Below, one piece after another: positions 1-11,740 of a stretch of DNA of 64,000 bases. Position numbers and translations under genes: made by a program. This stretch comes from Thinopyrum elongatum (taxonomy: Eukaryota; Streptophyta; Magnoliopsida; Poales; Poaceae), in assembly GCA_011799875.1 (NCBI GenBank), contig CM022300.1, positions 234,558,807 to 234,622,806 on the forward strand. The letters run 5' to 3'. Position 1 is the first letter of the stretch. Every line of letters begins with the position of its first letter. The notes beneath the pieces are model-generated. The model was not told the origin of the DNA and made no database searches. It was given only the letters and a program-made list of their open reading frames with translations.

Positions 1-420
1 ACAATGCGGATTCAAGGTATTTGTCAAAGTTCTCGAGTGACGGACAATGCAGACCTGCGGAGTGACTAAAACAGTGAGAGTATTAGTCAAACAAGAATTC
101 ATAAGAGATAGTGCAATGACAAGATATCCTTGAGATACCAGGGGGTAATACTCGAAGGTGGAGCGAGATTGAGGTTGGACAGATGTATTGATCCGTAGAA
201 GACAAGTACTTTAACTTGTTCGAGAAATGGAATCAAAGGGGAACAATCATGGTCAGAACCACGGTTGCAAAGGACCAAACATAGATACCAGATGAACTTA
301 TAACAAGGGGATTATTATTATCACAAGAAGCTTCCATGATCGGTTCCACATCGGGTCCATGGGCAAGAACACAAAGTTCAAGGTCGACTCCCACTTCTTC
401 AATGCATAACCTTCCATTCA

Positions 421-425
421 CTTCT
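421..425. repeat. Target-site duplication of E1, left copy
   Basis: cttct directly before the TGATAC start of E1; the same 5 bp follows its end at 4822-4826. Confidence 0.9.
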
Positions 426-1530
426 TGATACATCTCCGTCGTATCTATAATTTTTGATTGTTTCATGCCGATATTATACAACTTTCACATATTTTTGGCA
501 ACTTTTTATATGATTTATTGGACTAACCTATTGATCCAGTGCCCGGTGCCAGTTTTTGTTTGTTGCATGTTTTTTGTTTCGCAAAAAATGAATATCAAAC
601 GAAGTCCAAACGAGATAAAAATTTACGGAGAATTATTTTGGAATATTTATGATTTTTGGGAGGTGGAATCAATGCAAACGGGGGCCCACAGTGACCACAA
701 CCCACCAAGGCACGCCGGGCACCCCCTGGCGCACCCAGGTATCTTGTGCCCTCCTCGAACGTTGGTTGGGGCCCTTCTTCTGGCGCAAGAAAGATAATTT
801 ATGGAAAAAATCGTGTAAAAATTTCAGTGCAATCGGAGTTACGGATCTCCAGGAATATAAGAAACGGTGAAGGGCCAGATCTGGAGAACACGAAACAGAA
901 GAGAACAGAGAGGGAGATCCAATCTCGGAGGGACTCCCGCCCCTCCGCCGCCATGGAGGCCATGGACCAGAGGGGGAACTCTCCTCCCATCTAGGGGGGG
1001 GGAGGCCAAGGAAGAAGAAGAAGGAGGGGGGCTCTCTCCCCCACTCTCCCGGTGGTGCCGTAGTGCCGCCGGGGCTAGGATCGTGACGGAGACCTACATC
1101 AACAATCTTGATATCGTCTACACCAACTTTCTCCCCCTCTATGCAGTGGTGTAACACCTCTTCTCCCCGCTGTAATCTCTACTTAAACATGGTGCTCAAC
1201 TCCATATATTATTTCCCAATGATATTTGGCTATCCTATGAAGTTTGAGTAGATCCGTTTTGTCCTGTGGATTAATCGTGATCTTGGTTGGTATGATTGTA
1301 TATTTTATCTATGGTGCTATCCTATGGTGCCCTCCGTCTCGCGCAAACATGAGGGATCCCCGCTGTAGGGTGTTGCAATATGTTCATGATTCGCTTATGG
1401 TGGGTTGCGAGAGTGACAGAAGCTTAAACCCGAGTAAGTGGGTTGTTGCGTATGGGATAAAGAGGACTTGATACTTAATGCTATGGTTGGGTTTCACGAC
1501 CTTAATGATCTTTAGTAGTTGCGAATGCTT
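426..1530 (+). repeat. E1 5' LTR, truncated
   Basis: Collinear with 3358-4432 of the 3' LTR at high identity by eye. The last roughly 390 bp of the LTR are missing. One sizeable indel is visible: about 30 bp around 1055-1075 are absent from the 3' copy near 3985. The short ORFs here are not conserved between the two LTRs and are not genes. Confidence 0.9.
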
Positions 1531-3343
1531 CACTTATATCTATTTAGAGAGTCAACAGGAATTGGTCAATTGCATGGTTAGTCATAAAATCCTACATAAA
1601 ACTTATGGATCACTGAATATGATATGTTTGATTCCTTGCAATAGTTTTGCGATATAGAGATGGTAATATGTGGGAGGTACTAGTAAACGGTTGTGGTTAG
1701 TAAGAATATTGGTGTTAAGGTTTGTGATTCCCGAAGCATGCACGTATAGTCTCTCGTTATGCTATGAAGTTGGAGCATGATTTATTATTGATTGTCTTCC
1801 TTATGAGTGGCGGTCAGGGACGAGCGATGGTCTTTTCCTACCAATCTATCCCCCTAGGGGCATGCATAGTAGTACTTTGCTTCTAGGGCTAATAAAATTT
1901 TGCAATAAGTATATGAGTTCTTTATGACTAATGTGAGTCCATGGATTATACGCACTCTTACCTTTTCGCAATTTGCTAGCCTCTACGGTACCGTGCATTG
2001 CCCTTTCTCACCTCGAGATGTGGTGCAAACTTTGCAGGTGCATCCAAACCCCGTGATATGATACGCTCTATCACACATAAGCCTTATTATATCTTCCTCA
2101 AAACAGCCACCATACCTACCTATTATGGCCTTTCCATAGCCATTCCGAGATATATTGCCATGCAACTTCCACCGCTTCCGTTTTGATGACTTGAGCATTC
2201 ATTGTCATATTGCTTTGCATGATCGTAAGATAGCTAGCATGATATTTCCATGGCTTGTCCATTTTCTGATGTCGTTGTTATGCTAGATCATTGAACATCT
2301 TGGTACACTGCCAGAGGCGTTCATATAGAGTCATACTTTGTTCTAGATATTGAGTTGTAATTTTTATTTCTTTTGAGTTATAAGTAAATGGAAGTGTGAT
2401 GATCATCATTATTCATTATTAGAGCATGTCCCAGTGAGGAAAGGATGATGGAGACTATGATTCCCCCACAAGTCGGGATGAGACTCCGGACAATGAGAGA
2501 AAAAACAGAAAAAAGGAAAAAAGGAAAAACAAAAAAAGGAAAAAAAGGAAGGAAAAAAGAGAGAGAGAAGGGGCATTGCTACTATCTTTTATCACACTTG
2601 TGCTTCAAAGTAGCACCATGTTTTTCATATAGAGAGTCTCCTAAGTAGTCACTTTCATATACTAGTGGGAATTTTTCATTATAGAACTTGGCTTGTATAT
2701 TCCGATGATGGGCTTCCTCAAATGCCCGAGGTCTTCATGAGCAAGCAAGTTGGATGCACACCCACTTAGTTTTCATATTGAGCTTTCATACACTTATAGC
2801 TCTTAGTGCATCCGTTGCATGGCAATCCCTACTCCTCATTTTGATATCAATTGATGGGCATCTCCATAGCCCGTTGGTTAGCCGCGTTGATGTGAGACTT
2901 TCTTACTTTTTGTCTTCTCTATATTTATCCCTATCATCATACTCTATTCCATCCATAGTGCTATATCCATGGCTTGCGCTCATGTATTGCGTGAGAGTTG
3001 AAAAAGCTGAAGCGCGTTAAAAAGTGTAAACCAATTGCTCGGCTTGTCATTGGGGTTGTGCATGATAAATACTTTGTGTTAAGAAGACATAGCATGACAA
3101 GATTATATGATTTTGTAGGGATAGCTTTCTTTAGCGTTGATATTTTGAAAGGCAAAATTGTTTGTTGGGATGCCTGAGTATTGATGTCTTTATGTCAAAT
3201 TATAGACTATTGCTTTGAATCACTTATGTCTTAATATTCATGCCATGATTAGATATTCGATCAAGTTTATGCTAGGTAGCATTCCACATCAAAAAAATTA
3301 TCTTTTTTTTTATCATTTACCTACTCAAGGCCGAGCAGGAATT
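1531..3343 (+). other. E1 internal remnant (post-pol region), non-coding
   Basis: Begins at the deletion junction (cacttatatc) and matches the minus strand of G's 3' region. A purine-rich A/G stretch occupies about 2494-2575. No pol domain can be read in any frame. Confidence 0.8.
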
Positions 3344-3357
3344 AAGCTTGGGGATGC
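3344..3357 (+). other. E1 polypurine tract
   Basis: aagcttggggatgc immediately precedes the 3' LTR, identical to the tract of G on the other strand (43519-43532). It is the expected plus-strand primer. Confidence 0.75.
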
Positions 3358-4821
3358 TGATACGTCTCCGTCGTATCTATAATTTTTGATCGTTTCATGC
3401 CGATATTATACAACTTTCACATATTTTTGGCAACTTTTTATATGATTTATTGGACTAACCTATTGATCCAGTGCCCGGTGCCAGTTTCTATTTGTTGCAT
3501 GTTTTTTGTTTCGCAAAAAATGAATATCAAACGAAGTCCAAACGCGATAAAAATTTACGGAGAATTATTTTGGAATATTTATGATTTTTGGGAGGTGGAA
3601 TCAATGCAAACGGGGGCCCACAGTGACCACAACCCACCAAGGCGCGCCGGGCACCCCCTGGCGCACCCAGGTATCTTGTGCCCTCCTTGAACGTCGGTTG
3701 GGGCCCTTCTTCTGGCGCAAGAAATATAATTTATGGAAAAAAATCGTGTAAAAATTTCAGCGCAATCGGAGTTACGGATCTCCGGGAATATAAGAAACGG
3801 TGAAGGGCCAGATCTGGGGAACGCGAAACAGAAGAGAACAGAGAGGGAGATCAAATCTCGGAGGGGCTCCTGCCCCTCCGCCGCCATGGAGGACATGGAC
3901 CAGAGGGGGAACTCTCCTCCCATCTAGGGTGGGGAGGCCAAGGAAAGAGAAGAAGGAGGGGGGCTCTCTCCCCCTGGCTAGGATCGTGACGGCGATCTAC
4001 ATCAACAATCTTGCTACCGTCTACACCAACTTTCTCCCCCTCTATGAAGCGGTGTAACACCTCTTCTCCCCGCTGTAATCTCTACTTAAACATGGTGCTC
4101 AACTCCATATATTATTTCCCAATGATATTTGGCTATCCTATGATGTTTGAGTAGATCCGTTTTGTCCTGTGGGTTAATCGTGATCTTGGTTGGTATGATT
4201 GTATATTTTATTTATGGTGCTATCCTACGGTGCCCTCCGTCTCGCGCAAATGTGAGGGATCCCCGCTGTAGGGTGTGCAATATGTTCATGATTCGCTTAT
4301 GGTGGGTTGCGAGAGTGACAGAAGCTTAAACCCGAGTAAGTGGGTTGTTGCGTATGGGATAAAGAGGACTTGATACTTAATGCTATGGTTGGGTTTTACG
4401 ACCTTAATGATCTTTAGTAGTTGCAGATGCTTGCTAGGGGTCCAATCATAAGTGCATATGATCCAAGTAGAGAAAGTATGTTAGCTCATGCCTCTCTCTT
4501 ATATAAAATTACAAGAATGATTACCTGTACTTCTTATCGATTGCCTAGGGACAAATGACTTTCTTATTGACAAAAGCTATCCACTTTTATTACCTTGAAA
4601 TTTATTCGTAGTTTTATTCTCGCAAAGTACTCGTAGATTTATTCTTGCAAAAAAGTTTCATACTTGTTTTAGGTAAAGAAAATGTCAAGTGTGCGTAGAG
4701 TTGTATCAGTGGTCGATAGAACTTGAGGGAATATTTGTTCTGCCTTTAGCTCCTCGTTGGGTTCGACACTCTTATTTATCAAAGAAGGCTACAAATGATC
4801 CCCTATACTTGTGGGTTATCA
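3358..4821 (+). repeat. E1 3' LTR, complete (1464 bp)
   Basis: Runs from TGATACGTCTCCGTCG to CTTGTGGGTTATCA. Its last roughly 70 bp, including the gttcgacactcttat block, are shared with the LTR ends of E3 and E5, so the 3' terminus is more conserved than the rest. Confidence 0.92.
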
Positions 4822-4826
4822 CTTCT
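4822..4826. repeat. Target-site duplication of E1, right copy
   Basis: cttct, identical to 421-425. Confidence 0.9.
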
Positions 4827-6121
4827 CTCTTTCGGTGAAGTTGTAGTGTTGAAATTATATCTGGCAAAACACCATAAGAGTATGACTCGTGAAAACTCTC
4901 GGGTTCACATGGATTAGGGAAGGCATAGGTTCAACCCATAGGGGCATCTTAGGAACATATACCACAAACTTCAGGAGTAAATAACTCAAGCTCGGAAGGA
5001 GAGCATGGCTAGCAAAAAGCAGGGGATATAATTTACCAAAGGCATTATGTATCAGGGGAAGAACTCATAGGATTTGAGAATAGGCAGGAACGGTCAGATA
5101 ATAATCCACCAAAGGATATGGCGGACCACAAAGAATCTGATGTGAGTATCGATGCTCAACCAGAAGAAGAAATAGTGTAAAGGCATCGGATTATAGAAAT
5201 ATCTGGATAATTTCAAAGCTTAAATACAAAGGAATTATGATTTCCAAATCGGGGGATCAGAAGCAGAGGCACTAATCAAAAGATAATTGAGTTGAATCGA
5301 CATAGATCAGCAATCAATCAAGGTTTGATTTGCCGAGAACTGGCTCATGTTTGAAGTGACGTCTGAGCCAAAATGACGAATTTCATAAGGATCAACTGAT
5401 GATTGCGTGCATTCACATACATGTTGAACCAATAGGATCAAAAAGTCAACCACAACGGATTTCAATGGATGTTGCTAGACATATGGAATTAACCATAATG
5501 CAAGCATGTAGTGAAGAACAAGAGCAATAAGCTACTGAGGATTTTGGGAGATCGAATAGTATTTCAATGAATTTTGTGTAACACAAGAACAACTAGGGAT
5601 GATCAAATCCTCGATAAGTGTGAGGAATTACTTGTAGGTGTATTCATGTGGAAAAGAGCTGCAAGGCAGTAGCTCAAAGGATTCTTAAAAAGTCGAAGAA
5701 TAATTCGATGTATCTTGGAATAACAAGAGCAACTGGGAATGATTGTATGAACGCAAGTGTATGTAGTTATCCATAAGGGTTTATCGATGGAAGGGAATTG
5801 CAAAAGCGATGGGCACAAGGGTCTCAGAAAAATATCAAAAAGTATCTTCGAAATCTTCTGGTGAAGCAGTCGATCATCTGGAATGAGGGGCTCTCCGAGA
5901 GGAAGTAGTTACGAGAACCTAGAGTTAGAGTTAGTAAAACCTTTAACCCGAATAAAAGAGAGATCAGAATCCCAGAGTAAAGACGAGGAATAAAAGATCC
6001 TAATACCACCCAATGGCGACGTAGGTCTGTAGGCCACACATCCATGTTAGTAAAAAACTTTTCAATGACTAGACTCAACTTCAGCCAAGGAGTTGGAAAG
6101 GGGGATTCCTACAGGCAATCA
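4827..6121 (-). other. L1 internal domain, non-coding
   Basis: Together with 1-420 this is the visible internal part of L1, read on the minus strand. The stretch 5824-6121 matches the leader of H. The rest shows no gag or pol motif in six frames and no long ORF. Confidence 0.7.
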
Positions 6122-6133
6122 GCTCTGATACCA
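6122..6133 (-). other. L1 primer-binding site (tRNA-iMet)
   Basis: gctctgatacca on the plus strand reads TGGTATCAGAGC on the minus strand, the complement of the initiator tRNA-Met 3' end. It lies 3 bp inside the LTR end. There is no tRNA body around it. Confidence 0.85.
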
Positions 6134-6918
6134 GGTTGTGACGCCCCTGATTCAATCGTACACTAATCATACACGCAAATGTATACGATTAAGATCAGGG
6201 ACTCACGGGAAGATATCACAGCACAACTCTAGACACAAATCAAAATAATACAAATTTTATATTACAAGCCAGGGGCCTCGAGGGCTCGAATACATAAGCT
6301 CGAACACAAACGAGTCAGCGGAAGCAACAATATCTGAGTACAGACATAAGTTAAACAAGGTTGCCTTTAGAAGGCTAGCACAAAAGCAACATGGTCGAAA
6401 AGGCAAGGCCTCCTGCCTAGGAGCCTCCTAACTACTCCTGGTCATCGGTGGCCTCCACGTAGTAGTAAGCACCCTCGTGGTAGTAGTACTCGTCGTCGAC
6501 GGTGGCGTCTGGCTCCTGGGCACCACCATCTGGTTGCGACATCCGGAAAGAATGGAAAAAGGGGAAAAGAGGAAGCAAAGCAACCGTGAGTACTCATCCA
6601 AAGTACTCGCAAGCAAGGATCTACACTACATATGCATCAGTGTCAATGAAATGGGTAGTATCTGTGGACTGAACTGCAGAATGCCAGAAGAGAAGGGGAA
6701 AGCCTAGCCTATCGAAGACTAGCATCTTCAAGCATCTTGCAGCATCAGAAGAGATAAGAGTGGCATATTATAATATAAGTAAGTATGTTGTAACATCGCC
6801 AGAGATCACTCCCTCGACTCCCTGCGAGAAAGCAATCCCGGAGCCATCATTTCCATTACATGCATCAGCATCCAGTTCTAGTTGTATCGATCGAGATACA
6901 ACTCCTAGCGTCCGTTAC

Positions 6919-6990
6919 CGTGGAGATGGCTATTCGAATAGATAATACTTCCCTGCAAGGGTGCACCAACTTACCCAACACGCTTGATCA
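6919..6990 (-). promoter_or_regulatory. Conserved LTR island with palindrome CTATTCGAATAG (L1)
   Basis: The 12-bp perfect palindrome lies at 6930-6941, preceded by a ccgtgga(g/c)a(t/c)gg block and followed by a ctgca(a/g)(a/g)gg...acccac block. Same order in S, both L2 LTRs and the H 5' LTR. Function unknown. Confidence 0.5.
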
Positions 6991-7584
6991 ACTCTGGCCA
7001 GACACACCATCAGGTCATGACCGGCCTCGGCCGATCAACACACCGCAGTCCTACCTAGGCTCAACAGAGAGGCCAGCACGCCGGTTTACATCCTAAGCGC
7101 GCAGGGGTCTTGGGCCCATCACCCTTTGCACTCCTGCACATTGCGTACGCGGCCGGTGAGCAGACCTAGCCCCTCTTATACAAGCAAGGCGTTCTAGTCC
7201 AACCCGACGAGCGCCGCTCCATCGCTGATGTCCGTTGAGCTTTCGGCTGATACATATGACGCAGAGTGCCCATACTTATTCCCGCGTGGTGGTCAATGCG
7301 AAAAGGCTAGAGGCCTACTCGGATGAAATATCCAAACCATTAGTGTCTTGGTAGTGCGCGGTAACGAGCAGAGACTCACGATCATGTGACCTCGTCGCCC
7401 CATCTCGTGGACTTAGGGCAAGGGCTAATAATGCCCGGCCGTGCCACATAATTATATCTCGGGTACCCTCCAGGTCAACCCGACTTCACATCACTCGCGC
7501 GTACCCCTCGGGGCCGACCTGATGTCATCATGGTTCTGTGGTAAGTCAAAGTAACCGTGTGTCCAAAACAGCAAGGGGGTAACC

Positions 7585-7795
7585 CGAGGAATCACCCTCG
7601 ATGGATTCCTACTCGATGTAACCATCAAGGTGGACTTAGAGGAATCACCCTCGATGGTCCACACATGAGAGGTTGCACGACAGAGTCGTTATCGGGAGTG
7701 GTGAAGGAGGAATCACCCTCGATGACCACAACCGAATAGCTATACTACAGGGTTAACATCAGAAGTGCTGACTAGGTATCACCCTCAGCACTCGA
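7585..7795 (-). repeat. Small-hairpin array in L1 LTR
   Basis: Four copies of a gaggaatcaccctcgatgg-like motif spaced about 55-67 bp (near 7585, 7639, 7708 and, more degenerate, 7773). The best copy is CGAGG-aatcac-CCTCG, a 5-bp inverted repeat with 6-nt loop. The array matches those in both LTRs of H. Confidence 0.6.
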
Positions 7796-10373
7796 TAGTA
7801 ACTCTGCAGAGTCGTACAACTAGGGGGGGGGGGTGATGTGCGGTGTCGGGCCTGGACGTCGATCACATTGATCGAGTCATCGAACATAAAGCGGGGCAAC
7901 TGGGACAAGGTGGGGGTCACTGATGGATCTCTAACCAACCTATACTAAGCAGTTTAGGATAAACAGGTAAGGTATGAAAGCAGGTAACAAAAACAGGCTA
8001 TGCATCAGAATAGGATCATACAAAAGCAGTAGCAGTTCTAATGCAAGCATGAGACAGAAAGAAATGGGCGATATCGGAATGAACAAGGGGGGTTTGCTTG
8101 CCTGGAAGCTCTGCTGCAAAGGAACGGTCGTAGGTGACGTAGTCGATCACAGGGGCAGCATTGGTCTCGGGGTCTACTAAAGAGAAGAGGGGGAAGAAAC
8201 AATAAATATAAAGCAAACAAAGCATCACAATGAATGACTTAGCAATACGTCGTGCTAGGGGTGACATATCACTGTGCTACACGTTGCAGACAGAAAGGGA
8301 AAACATCTGGAGGGGTTTTCCCTGCGTTTGGCAATTTCCTGACAAATGAAAGAGAGGGGACGGTTCCATGTTCAGCATGCTAGGGGCATGTGACAGATGA
8401 ACGAACCACTTATTCGGATTCATTGGATTTTTCTGAACAAGTTTCATATATAAATTATTTTCATCTGATCTACGGTTGAATTTCTACGAATTTCCAAAGT
8501 TTTAATGATTTTCTGGGATTCTGGAATATACCTAAATTCAAATTTAAACAGTGTATTACTTTTTACACACACAGGCAGCTAGCCTATTAGAATGACAGGT
8601 GGGGTCCAGTGGCTGAGTCAGCATACACAGTCAGCAAGTCAACAGTCAATGTTTGACCTGGTCCAAGTGTGAATAGTGGCTGTGGGGCCTACTTGTCATT
8701 GACTGATATTTTAACTAAAGTGCTAAACAAATTTATTTAGCAAGGGGACCCACATGTCATTTGGTACAACTAAACTAGACCTACAATTAAATTAAACTAA
8801 CAGTGGGGGTTAGCTTAAATGGGGATTAGCCCCATAACATAAACGGGCCGGCCGGCTCGCGAGGCAGAGGTCATGGCCGTGGGTGCAGCCAGCGGCGGCG
8901 GCAAGAAGGTGGCACGAGCGGGGGCCAGCAGCGGGCGGAGCAACAACACGCAGCCGGGGAATCGAGCAGCAGTAGCGGTTAGTGGAGCCGGCGCAGCCAG
9001 GCGCGGTCAACGGCGCGCGACCGTGGTCAGGGACGGGCACGAGCGGCTGTAGCTCGGGGCGAGCAGCGGGGGAAGCAGGGGTGTGAGCGTGCGGGCTCTA
9101 AGCTGCAGGGGCGCGGCCCGGTGTGGCGGCCGGAGGCGGGCAGCGGCGGCTAGAGGCGGCGGGAGCAAGCAACTGCGGCAGCAGCAACAGATGAGCAGGC
9201 GTGCAGCAGCGGTGCTAGCAGCAGGCAGGGGAAGGCAGCGAGCAGCGGTAGCTGTAGATGCAGTAGACCAACGGCGGCAGAAGCAACAGCAGGGCGGCAG
9301 CAGCGCAAAGCCCCAGCAGCTAGCGAAGAAGCTAGTAGGAGTAGCAGTGGCAGTACGCACGTATGTACGTACGCGGCAGCTCGGACGAGCTCCGGGACGG
9401 CGGCTATGGCGACTAATTGACAACAAGGAGAGGAGGGTTTGGAAGATTGGCTCACAGCGGTGCCGGGGACGAGGTTAGGGAGGCCGGGGTGGACCGGAGC
9501 GACAACATCGACGGCGAGTTCGTGACGGTCGGTTGAAGAAGACGGCGATGGCGGCGGTTACGCAGCTCCCCGGCTCGAGCTGGTCCCCAGAACAGACGAA
9601 GCCGAACACGGCGATCCTCCAGGACGTGCCCTCAAGCAACTGCGATGGCGGTGGCCGTGGCAACAAGGGCGAGGCAGTGGTGGCCGCGGAGATTTCGAGC
9701 TCGATTTCGAGCAGAAGAAGAAGGGGGCGATGGAGGGGGGATGGACGCGCTCGATCTAGGGTTTTCATTTGGCATAGTTATAGGACGAGGGGGAGGACGT
9801 GGATGCCATCCATGGCCAGGATGCCATGGATGCTCGACACGGAGGCACTCTGTCTCCTGTGAACAGAACGATTGAAGAAGAGGCCCTAGGTGGGCTGGGC
9901 TCCTACTGTAGCAATGGGCCAAGTGCAAAATTCCAATTCTTGTTTTTCTTTCACTAAAATAATAAGTAGCTACTATTTCCTAAATAGTTTAGTGATCAAA
10001 CGAATTTTGTTAAATATGAAACTTTGCACAAAAATGGTATGCAATATTCTAGGGTTGCACAAAAAAGTTAGAGGGCATTTGCAAATATTTAAAATTTGTG
10101 TTTGAATTTAAATGACCAACTTAAAGGCTGCTAATCCACTTTAATAATTCTCAGGTGCATTTTAGGAATCAAAATGAGGTTGGTTTCATCATGACAATTA
10201 CTTAGTGAATATTTGCAAATTTATGAACTATTTTGTTTGAATGACAGAAGAAGTTAATATTTGACTTGTATTTTGAATTGATTTTTTGGACAAGTGGTAA
10301 TTTGCATAGCAATTATTATGACATGGCCACCATTTAGGGGTGATTACTGTAGCATGATTCTTGGGGTGTTACA

Positions 10374-11110
10374 CATGGTATAGGCTACGTGATGATATTG
10401 GAACGTGGGATTGGAACCAATTGAAATTGGAATTTCATCAGAAGTTTTATCCTATGCATCTGTTCATCGTGATCATAATTATATATATAATTTTTGACCT
10501 CGTGAAGGAGAAAGTATTACTCAATCTTGGGGGAGGCTTAAGTACATGATGTACGCATGCCCCAATCATGAGCTCTCAAGAGAAATTATCATATGCTCGG
10601 CGTTCTCATAATGATCAATCCATGCTCGATTCTTCTTCTACTAGTTCCTTTATGAAGAAAACTATTGAATTCAAATGGGGTCTTCTGGAAAGAATTAAAT
10701 GCAACTCTGAAGATTGGGAACTCGACAAAGGCAAAGAGTCAGGTATAAAACATGAGTTTGATTGTGTTAAGTCTTTTATGGAAACCGATGCTTTTCATAA
10801 GTTTAGTACTAAATATGGACTTGACTCTGAGATAGTAGCCTCCTTTTGTGAATCATTTGCTACTTATGTTGACAACTAAGGATAAGTGGTTTAAATATCA
10901 TCCCCTATTAAATAAAAGATTGAGGAACCCATTATGGTTAAAGAGGAAACTATCATTTACAATGTTGATCCAGTTGTACCTACTGCTTATATTGAGAAAC
11001 CCCCTTTCCCTATTAGGATTAAGGAACATGCTAAAGTTTCAACTGTGGTTAGCAAAAGTAATATTAGAACACCTAGAACCTCTAAAAAATTTTAAGTTGA
11101 ACCTAATATT
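10374..11110 (+). pseudogene. gag: E3 gag, broken fragment
   Basis: Capsid/nucleocapsid precursor that would package element RNA into virus-like particles. Reading begins mid-gene at the L1 insertion (WYRLRDDIGTWDWNQLKLEF) and is collinear with E5 gag. A deletion near 10590 removes about 10 bases relative to E5. The longest open part (10568-10879) contains the conserved KFSTKYGLDSEIVASFCESF stretch and ends in a stop. After 10880 the frame is lost, though homology to E5 continues to the protease. No CCHC knuckle is recognisable. Non-functional. Confidence 0.8.
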
Positions 11111-11113
11111 GCT

Positions 11114-11740
11114 ATGGTTAAGGATCTCTTGGTTGACAATATTGATGGGCATGTTATTTACTTCTATGATGAAGCAACCAAAATTACTAAGACTGATACT
11201 AAAGATAATAATAAACATGTTATTGGCATGCCTATTGTTTCTGTTAAAATAGGAGATCATTGTTACCATGGTTTATGTGATTTGGGTGCCAGTGTGAGTG
11301 CTATTCCTTTTACCTTATATCAAGAGATTATGAATGATATTGCACCTGCTGAAATAAAGGACATTAATGTTACTATTAAGCTTGCAAATAGAGATACTAT
11401 TTCACCTCTTGGGATTGTTAGAGATGTTGAAGTCTTGTGTGGTAAGATTAAATACCCTACTAATTTTCTAGTTCTTGGTTCTCCACAAGATGATTTTTGT
11501 CCCATTATATTTGGCAGACCTTTCTTGAATACAGGTAATGCTAAGATTGATTACAATAAGGAAACAGTAAGTGTCAATTTTGGTGATATAACTCTTGAGT
11601 TTATTTTCTCTAAATTTCGTAGACAACGTGATGATAAAGAGTTTCCTAGTAAGGATGAAATAATTGGTCTTGCTTCTATTTCCGTGCCTCCCACTGATCC
11701 ATTAGAACAATATTTGCTAGACCATGAAAATGATCTCTGA
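11114..11740 (+). pseudogene. E3 aspartic protease domain
   Basis: Open frame of 208 residues with the retropepsin active site CDLGASVSAIP (D about residue 56) and the second conserved motif FGRPFLNT near residue 142. It would cleave the Gag-Pol polyprotein as a dimer. It is linked upstream to a KDLLVDNIDGHVIYF segment shared with E5. A roughly 10-bp deletion at 11735 relative to E5 shifts the frame into the RT reading, so the protease is unbroken but disconnected from RT. The ATG at 11114 is only the first in the open frame, not a real start, because the domain belongs to a polyprotein. Confidence 0.85.

Larger units (their letters stand above)
426..4821 (+). mobile_element. E1: internally deleted gypsy-type LTR retrotransposon
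   Basis: Starts TGATACATCTCC and ends GTGGGTTATCA, flanked on both sides by cttct. It keeps a truncated 5' LTR, about 1.8 kb of post-pol internal sequence, a polypurine tract and a complete 3' LTR. Primer site, gag and pol are absent. The internal part is homologous to the reverse complement of the 3' non-coding region of G (43518 to about 45320), so the relative is an element of the G type. Confidence 0.92.
1..10373 (-). mobile_element. L1: long-LTR (LARD-like) retrotransposon, 3' side cut by window edge
   Basis: Minus-strand element with a 4.2-kb LTR (6137-10373), a tRNA-iMet primer site just inside it, and a non-coding internal domain running off the left edge. It is inserted in the gag of E3: the sequence resuming at 10374 (catggtataggct) matches the gag of E5 near 56835, so catgg at 10374-10378 is one expected target-site copy and the other lies left of the window. 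Its internal leader (5824-6121) is collinear with H (41856-41948 and 49966 onward), so L1 and H belong to one family. E1 interrupts it at 426-4821. LTR over 4 kb, iMet primer site and no coding fit the LARD/Sukkula description; the family name is inference. Confidence 0.85.
6137..10373 (-). repeat. L1 5' LTR (4237 bp)
   Basis: On the minus strand it starts TGTAACACCCC at 10373 and ends GGGGCGTCACA at 6137. A GC-rich part (about 8820-9780, many GCA/GCG/GGC triplets) generates overlapping ORFs on both strands. None resembles a known protein or has a conserved counterpart, so I treat the whole LTR as non-coding. It is homologous to the LTR of H over much of its length (hairpin array, palindrome island, leader). 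A run of 11 G occurs at 7823-7833. Confidence 0.85.

Noticed and set aside
465..797. ORF shared with 3397-3690
   Set aside because: Simply the two LTR copies of E1; spans the LTR start and no known domain.
2754..3020. 88-codon ORF similar to 43875-44120 in G
   Set aside because: DNA homology is real, but the two translations leave each other's frame in the middle (ALSASVAWQ versus ALVHPLHGN), so the frame is not under selection.
6122..6133. Possible tRNA-Met fragment
   Set aside because: Only the 12-nt 3' end complement is present at the LTR edge; it is the primer site.
7823..7833. Run of 11 G
   Set aside because: Isolated homopolymer, possibly length-variable or a sequencing artefact; nothing around it supports a function.
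8810..9928. Cluster of Ala/Arg/Pro/Leu-rich ORFs on both strands
   Set aside because: GC-rich triplet-like segment of the L1 LTR; no domain, no conserved frame.
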